Position numbers and translations under genes: made by a program
In this document: positions 60,036 to 64,000 of the stretch, in pieces
Layout: each line of letters opens with the position of its first letter
Position numbering within the stretch: position 1 is the stretch's first letter
Assembly: GCA_046582185.1 (NCBI GenBank)
Contig: JAYGEX010000010.1
Coordinates: forward strand, 1 to 64,000
DNA length: 64,000 nucleotides
Source: GCA-002726655 sp046582185
Lineage (GTDB): Bacteria; Pseudomonadota; Gammaproteobacteria; Pseudomonadales; Azotimanducaceae
Direction of reading: 5' to 3'
Notes under the pieces: model-generated
What the model was told of the DNA's origin: nothing
What the model saw: the letters and a program-made list of their open reading frames with translations, nothing else
Databases searched by the model: none

Positions 60036-61355
60036 TCAGCCGCGACGCAAAGCGACATCGCCAACAGCAACCCGTTCGCAGGCGATGCCTATTCGGCGTG
60101 CGCCTTCCTCCAATTGTTCAATCGGGGTCCAGGGATAAGCGATCCTGATGTGCTCGCCGTTCTCGCCAGAGCGATCAACGAAAAAGTTTTTCCCCGGCGT
60201 CACAGCAACGCCCTCTTCCCAGGCAGTCCGCCATACATCATCTTCATTAAGATTGTTTAAGCCCACCCAGAGATAGAAGCCGCCACCAGGCCGGCTAAAG
60301 TAAAGGTGCTTACTGGCACGTTGCTCCAGGGCATCAGCAAGTATTGTCATTTTCTTATAGTATAAACCTCGAATGTACGCCGTATGTTTATCGAGTACGC
60401 CATCACTCATGTAATTCGAGACCATGCGCACCATTATCTGGTTTAAACCCATGGCGAACCGCATCTGCCCAAAGAGACTAACAAGTTCAGGTTCGCCATG
60501 AATCCAGCCAATCCGTAAACCCGTCGCCAGCGTTTTAGAGAATGTGCCAACCGTAAGGACGCCATGCCCGCCACTCATGCCCGACAATGTACCTGACAAA
60601 GCACCTGACAAAGTACCGAGCGGCTTATTACCGAAGTACAATTCTCCGTAGGCATCATCATCGAGAATCAGAATATTGTGGTCAGCCGCGAGCTGCAGCA
60701 AAGCCTGCCTTCGGCTTTCACTTAAAGTTGCACCCGTGGGGTTCTGAAAAGTTGAAATGGTATAGATGAACTTAATCCTCTTACCTTGAGATTTAAGATC
60801 ATCAACGAGAGAACTCAACTCATCAATCAACATGCCGTCTTCATCCATTGGCACAGACGCAATCTCCGCCTGAACACCTCTGAAGTTCCTAAGCGTCCCC
60901 ATATAAGTGGGCGACTCAGCGATAATGACATCGCCGGGATTAATCAAAGTACGGCAAATAAGGTCGATAGCCCCGGCAGAACCGTTAGTGAGCTGAAACC
61001 AGTCTTTATCAACAGCTATGCCACGATCCCGACTGTACCGCTCCGCCAATTGTGCCCGCAAGCGAGCATAACCCGCACCAAAACCATAAATAAAAGCTGC
61101 CTCACCGGGCCTGGTAATCGTTTCTGCTGTCGCGCTTAAGAATTCCTCTTTGGGCACGGTCTGGCTATCGGGAATGCCGATGGCTAATCGAATCAGTTCT
61201 CGCTTTGGGGTTATCCCGAGGGGAGGATCCCAATCACCCGTATCGTCCATTAACTGCAAAGTGACGTCGTTCACTACTTCGGACAAATCTCGGCCCGCCC
61301 ATTTTTTTCTCAACTGGTTTCTCAGCTGGCTCTGGGTATTGTTCTTCTCACTCAT
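60036..61355 (-). CDS. PLP-dependent class I aminotransferase (MocR-type, no HTH)
   Basis: The 439-residue protein is a fold-type I aminotransferase with the PLP lysine in TVGTFSKTLATGLRIGW and the aspartate/tyrosine pair in ILILDDDAYGELYF. It resembles the aminotransferase part of MocR regulators and 2-aminoadipate transaminase, without a GntR-type DNA-binding domain. The segment LGTLSGALSGTLSGMSGG contains a repeat encoded by 12-bp tandem units at 60580-60615. The substrate is unknown; arginine or ornithine derivatives fit the neighbourhood. Confidence 0.9.
   Translation of the reverse strand: MSEKNNTQSQLRNQLRKKWAGRDLSEVVNDVTLQLMDDTGDWDPPLGITPKRELIRLAIGIPDSQTVPKEEFLSATAETITRPGEAAFIYGFGAGYARLRAQLAERYSRDRGIAVDKDWFQLTNGSAGAIDLICRTLINPGDVIIAESPTYMGTLRNFRGVQAEIASVPMDEDGMLIDELSSLVDDLKSQGKRIKFIYTISTFQNPTGATLSESRRQALLQLAADHNILILDDDAYGELYFGNKPLGTLSGALSGTLSGMSGGHGVLTVGTFSKTLATGLRIGWIHGEPELVSLFGQMRFAMGLNQIMVRMVSNYMSDGVLDKHTAYIRGLYYKKMTILADALEQRASKHLYFSRPGGGFYLWVGLNNLNEDDVWRTAWEEGVAVTPGKNFFVDRSGENGEHIRIAYPWTPIEQLEEGARRIGIACERVAVGDVALRRG
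60580..60615. repeat. Three 12-bp in-frame tandem repeats in the aminotransferase
   Basis: Units start at 60580, 60592 and 60604; on the plus strand the last two read CCTGACAAAGCA and CCTGACAAAGTA. On the coding strand they give successive TLSG/ALSG blocks. The period is four codons, so the reading frame is kept. Confidence 0.85.
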
Positions 61356-61450
61356 AAGAAAAGTTTATCACGATGTGAATGCAACAATTCTGATGCCTGG
61401 GCTAGTGTTATGATTCACGCCATCTACATCGTCTAAAGCAGGAGTTACGG

Positions 61451-62386
61451 ATGTCGTTATTACTGGGCGCCCATGTTGGTCAGCAAAATATGTCAATGGA
61501 CGAGATGAGAGCGCTGTGGCGAAAACTCGACAAAGCCGGGCTTGACTGGATCTCCGCCTGGGATCATTTTTACGAAGCGCCACCAGCAGGTGGCACTGTA
61601 GATCACTTTGAAGCAATGGCGACCCTCGGTGCACTGGCAGCCGAAACATCGCATGCCCGATTGGGATGTCTGGTGTTTTACGTTGGCTATCGCAATCCTG
61701 CCAGCATTGCCAAAGCGGCCGCTACATTGGACCATATTTCCGGAGGCAGGTTCGAACTGGGCCTTGGTGCCGGTTGGCATGAACAGGAAGCAACTGCTTA
61801 CGGTTATGATTTCCCTAGTGTTGGCACTCGCCTGGATATGCTAGATGAGGCGGCGACAATTATTCGCGGCATGCTCACCAATGAGCGAACCACCTTCAAG
61901 GGTAAACATTTTCAAGTGGACAACGCCTCTAACCTGCCCGCCCCTGTTCAGGACCGTTTACCCATATGGATCGGCGGCCTCGGTGAGAAGAAAACATTGC
62001 GGCTAGTCGCCAAACACGCCGATGGTTGGAACGCTGCCTACACCACAGTTGAACATTTCATCCACTTGAATAAAGTGCTCGATCAATGGTGTGAGAAGCA
62101 AGAGCGCGATCAATCAACGCTGAAGCGATCAATCAACCTCACATTCAATCTCGGGCTGACTGCCGCAGATGTTGAAAAAGAGCGGCAGGAACTACGTGCC
62201 GCATGGGGACCGGCAGCCAGCCGCATTGAAGGTGGCGCATTACTCTGCACGCCAACTGAAGCAGTCGAGCGCATCAAACAGTATGAAGCGGCAGGCGCCG
62301 ACATGGTTAATGTCGCACTGCGAGCACCCTGGAATACCGAGGCCTTAGACGCTTACATTGAAGATGTGATGCCACAACTAAGATAG
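61451..62386 (+). CDS. LLM-class F420/FMN-dependent oxidoreductase
   Basis: The 311-residue TIM-barrel protein is a second luciferase-like oxidoreductase in the window. It has the WISAWDHFYEAPPAGGTVDHFEAMATLGALAAETS start, YRNPASIAKAAATLDHISGGRFELGLGAGWHEQE and LPIWIGGLGEKKTLRLVAKHADGWNAAY. AGGAG lies seven bases before the ATG. It is divergent from the aminotransferase and convergent with the ferredoxin reductase. F420 use is only inferred from annotation habits. Confidence 0.88.
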   Translation: MSLLLGAHVGQQNMSMDEMRALWRKLDKAGLDWISAWDHFYEAPPAGGTVDHFEAMATLGALAAETSHARLGCLVFYVGYRNPASIAKAAATLDHISGGRFELGLGAGWHEQEATAYGYDFPSVGTRLDMLDEAATIIRGMLTNERTTFKGKHFQVDNASNLPAPVQDRLPIWIGGLGEKKTLRLVAKHADGWNAAYTTVEHFIHLNKVLDQWCEKQERDQSTLKRSINLTFNLGLTAADVEKERQELRAAWGPAASRIEGGALLCTPTEAVERIKQYEAAGADMVNVALRAPWNTEALDAYIEDVMPQLR

Positions 62387-62397
62387 TGAATGCTTGC

Positions 62398-63792
62398 CTA
62401 ATCAGCAATAACAGCAAGCATCTCACCGATATCGGTATACTTTATCCTCGGGCGATTGACCAATTCGCCTTTTGAAATTTCACTAAGGTCTAGCTTCTGC
62501 CAATCCAGATAGCTCACGATATTTACCTGTGTACGCTTAAACATCGACGCGGCAGCTATTGAATCCGGCGAAACAGGATTGATATGAATGCCTGCCGCCA
62601 GATCCTCCATCATGCAATGAACCGATTCCTGGGCACAGGTCTTGTTAGTTCCTATGACGCCGCTGGGCCCCCTCTTAATCCAACCGGCGGTATACAATCC
62701 CACAGCCTGCTCGCCACTTTCCAATTTCACGCGCCCCTGTTCATTATTAATTGTTCCCCATTTCGCATGAAACGGCACGTCCGCTAATGCGACACCCTTG
62801 TATCCCACGGAGCGAAATACCAGGCCGACAGGTATCTGCTCTTCATCATGGGTGGCTCTGGCGCGAATGGCACCTTCGTCCGTCTCCACCAGTTCATTCC
62901 TGACTATTTTAATGGCTGATACCCGTCCATCTTTACCGAGGATTTCAACTGGAGACACCTTAAACCTGAAGGTCAGTAACTGGCGTCTGCCCCTGGGAAT
63001 CCGCTTCGCATATTCGCCGATTAAGGCAAGGTTCTTTTCTACATTCTTGTCTGGCTGGTTTTCCAGTTGACGAATACTCGCAGCATCTGCCATGGATTCA
63101 TCTCTCGAGATATAGACATCAGCATCTATCAGCTCGCCCATCTCCTTTAATTCAGGCGGCGTAAATGCTGCCTGTGCCGGACCCCTTCTGCCCAGTAGAT
63201 AGACATTCTTAACCTGACTATGGCGCAAAGCCTCTAGTGCGTGATCAGCAATATCAGTCTGGACTAACTCCCCATAGGAGCGGCAGAGAATACGGGCGAC
63301 ATCCATGGCAACATTGCCCACGCCAACGATGGCAACATTCTCCTGGCTAAGATCAAATTCCAGATGAGCATAATCCGGATGGCCGTTGTACCAGGCGACG
63401 AACTCAGTTGCTGAATGGCTACCAACAAGATCCTCACCTTGAATACCTAGATCCCGGTCTACAGATGCTCCGGTGGCGAACAGGATCTGATGGTAGTGGG
63501 TCTTTAAGTCCGCCAGCGTCAAATGTCTGCCGTATTCAATGTTGCCAAAAAAACGAAAATTGGGATTGTCGGCACTCTTCCCATAGGCTCGAACAACAGA
63601 TTTGTCTTTTGGGTGATCTGGCGCTACACCTGCTCTAACCAGGCCAAAGGGCGTCGGCAAACGATCGATCATATCCATTTGCACATGCAGATCTTTCTGC
63701 TTTAACAAATGGCTGACGGTATAAAAACCAGCCGGGCCTGAGCCAACAATCGCGACTCGCAGCGGCTGCTCCTCAGTTCCAATATCTGCCAT
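62398..63792 (-). CDS. Adrenodoxin-reductase-type FAD oxidoreductase
   Basis: The protein of about 464 residues resembles FprA/adrenodoxin reductase. It has the FAD motif VAIVGSGPAGFYTVSHLL, VDMIDRLPTPFGLVRAGVAPDHP, the NADP-binding VGVGNVAMDVARILCRS and YTAGWIKRGPSGVIGTNK. I chose the ATG at 63790-63792, with AAGGAC upstream, over a longer frame that would add 25 residues. It should transfer electrons from NADPH to a ferredoxin, perhaps for a cytochrome P450 or Rieske oxygenase, but no such partner is in the window. Confidence 0.92.
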   Translation of the reverse strand: MADIGTEEQPLRVAIVGSGPAGFYTVSHLLKQKDLHVQMDMIDRLPTPFGLVRAGVAPDHPKDKSVVRAYGKSADNPNFRFFGNIEYGRHLTLADLKTHYHQILFATGASVDRDLGIQGEDLVGSHSATEFVAWYNGHPDYAHLEFDLSQENVAIVGVGNVAMDVARILCRSYGELVQTDIADHALEALRHSQVKNVYLLGRRGPAQAAFTPPELKEMGELIDADVYISRDESMADAASIRQLENQPDKNVEKNLALIGEYAKRIPRGRRQLLTFRFKVSPVEILGKDGRVSAIKIVRNELVETDEGAIRARATHDEEQIPVGLVFRSVGYKGVALADVPFHAKWGTINNEQGRVKLESGEQAVGLYTAGWIKRGPSGVIGTNKTCAQESVHCMMEDLAAGIHINPVSPDSIAAASMFKRTQVNIVSYLDWQKLDLSEISKGELVNRPRIKYTDIGEMLAVIAD

Positions 63793-64000
63793 CAATTTGT
63801 CCTTCGAAACCCTGACATTCGAGATTAGCAGATTGAATAATTCAATGGTTAAAAATATCGACCCCATTCAGCTGAGCACTTGGATATTTGTATGCCGGGC
63901 ATCCCGGAAAAAGGTCGATCAACGGTGCTGAATAACGCATAATCAAGGGCTGCCAAGGTAAAAATAATCTCCCCGCAAATGAACAGACATTAATCGGCAC
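63793..64000. other. Right edge, upstream of the flavoprotein gene
   Basis: This region should contain the promoter of the minus-strand flavoprotein. I see no second gene or clear regulatory element. Confidence 0.4.

Noticed and set aside
62390..62421. Terminator between the LLM gene and the flavoprotein gene
   Set aside because: An 8-bp inverted repeat (62390-62397 with 62414-62421) is present but it extends into coding sequence and lacks a T-run; reported as too weak.

Overview
The window is 64 kb of a mid-GC gammaproteobacterial chromosome with dense, mostly intact genes. From about 0.2 to 39.5 kb the gene order is close to what I recall of the Pseudomonas backbone: aroB-aroK-pilQPONM / ponA / rpmE / priA / SPOR / hslVU / ubiE-ubiB / hisI-hisE / tatABC / dtd / pip / typA / (thiI position) / glnA / ntrBC / trmL / secB-grxC-rhodanese-gpmI-envC-ctpA-deacetylase-hisA-hisB. 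The right part holds a TonB-dependent receptor, luciferase-like oxidoreductases, a carotenoid oxygenase, acyl-CoA dehydrogenases and an alkyl sulfatase. This mix suggests a free-living, probably marine, aerobic member of Pseudomonadales/Cellvibrionales or a related clade. No genus can be named from sequence alone.

Left part (0.2-24 kb): shikimate genes aroB/aroK lie downstream of the type IV pilus assembly cluster pilMNOPQ on the minus strand. A divergent class A penicillin-binding protein follows, then rpmE, priA, an FtsN-like SPOR protein, the HslVU protease under a near-consensus sigma-32 promoter, ubiquinone genes, histidine genes hisI/hisE and the Tat translocase. On the minus strand are dtd, a proline-iminopeptidase homologue that has lost its catalytic serine, and typA.

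Middle part (24-40 kb): an unusual PP-loop ATPase plus TusA-like pair occupies the usual thiI position. It is followed by glnA and ntrBC. Both glnA and ntrB have readable NtrC sites with sigma-54 promoters, so this is a self-contained nitrogen-control module. The secB-to-hisB block follows, with hisH and hisF missing from the his genes.

Right part (40-64 kb): beyond a tRNA-Gly(CCC) the content becomes accessory. It holds a TonB receptor pseudogene with four lesions, a luciferase-like oxidoreductase, a long hairpin repeat, a DMT exporter, a carotenoid oxygenase, a peroxiredoxin and two acyl-CoA dehydrogenases. A lipoprotein hydrolase overlapping a NatAB-type ABC exporter and an alkyl sulfatase come next. 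A guanidino-compound cluster (agmatinase-type ureohydrolase, small membrane protein, DDAH-type hydrolase, oligopeptide-binding protein, aminotransferase) precedes a second luciferase-like oxidoreductase and a ferredoxin-NADP-reductase-like flavoprotein.

Non-coding highlights are three copies of a ~130-145 bp element with imperfect terminal inverted repeats (7.3, 39.6 and 40.5 kb), a 26-bp inverted repeat at 45.0 kb, and 12-15 bp tandem repeats both between genes and in frame inside gpmI and an aminotransferase. I saw no CRISPR array, rRNA, prophage or complete insertion sequence.
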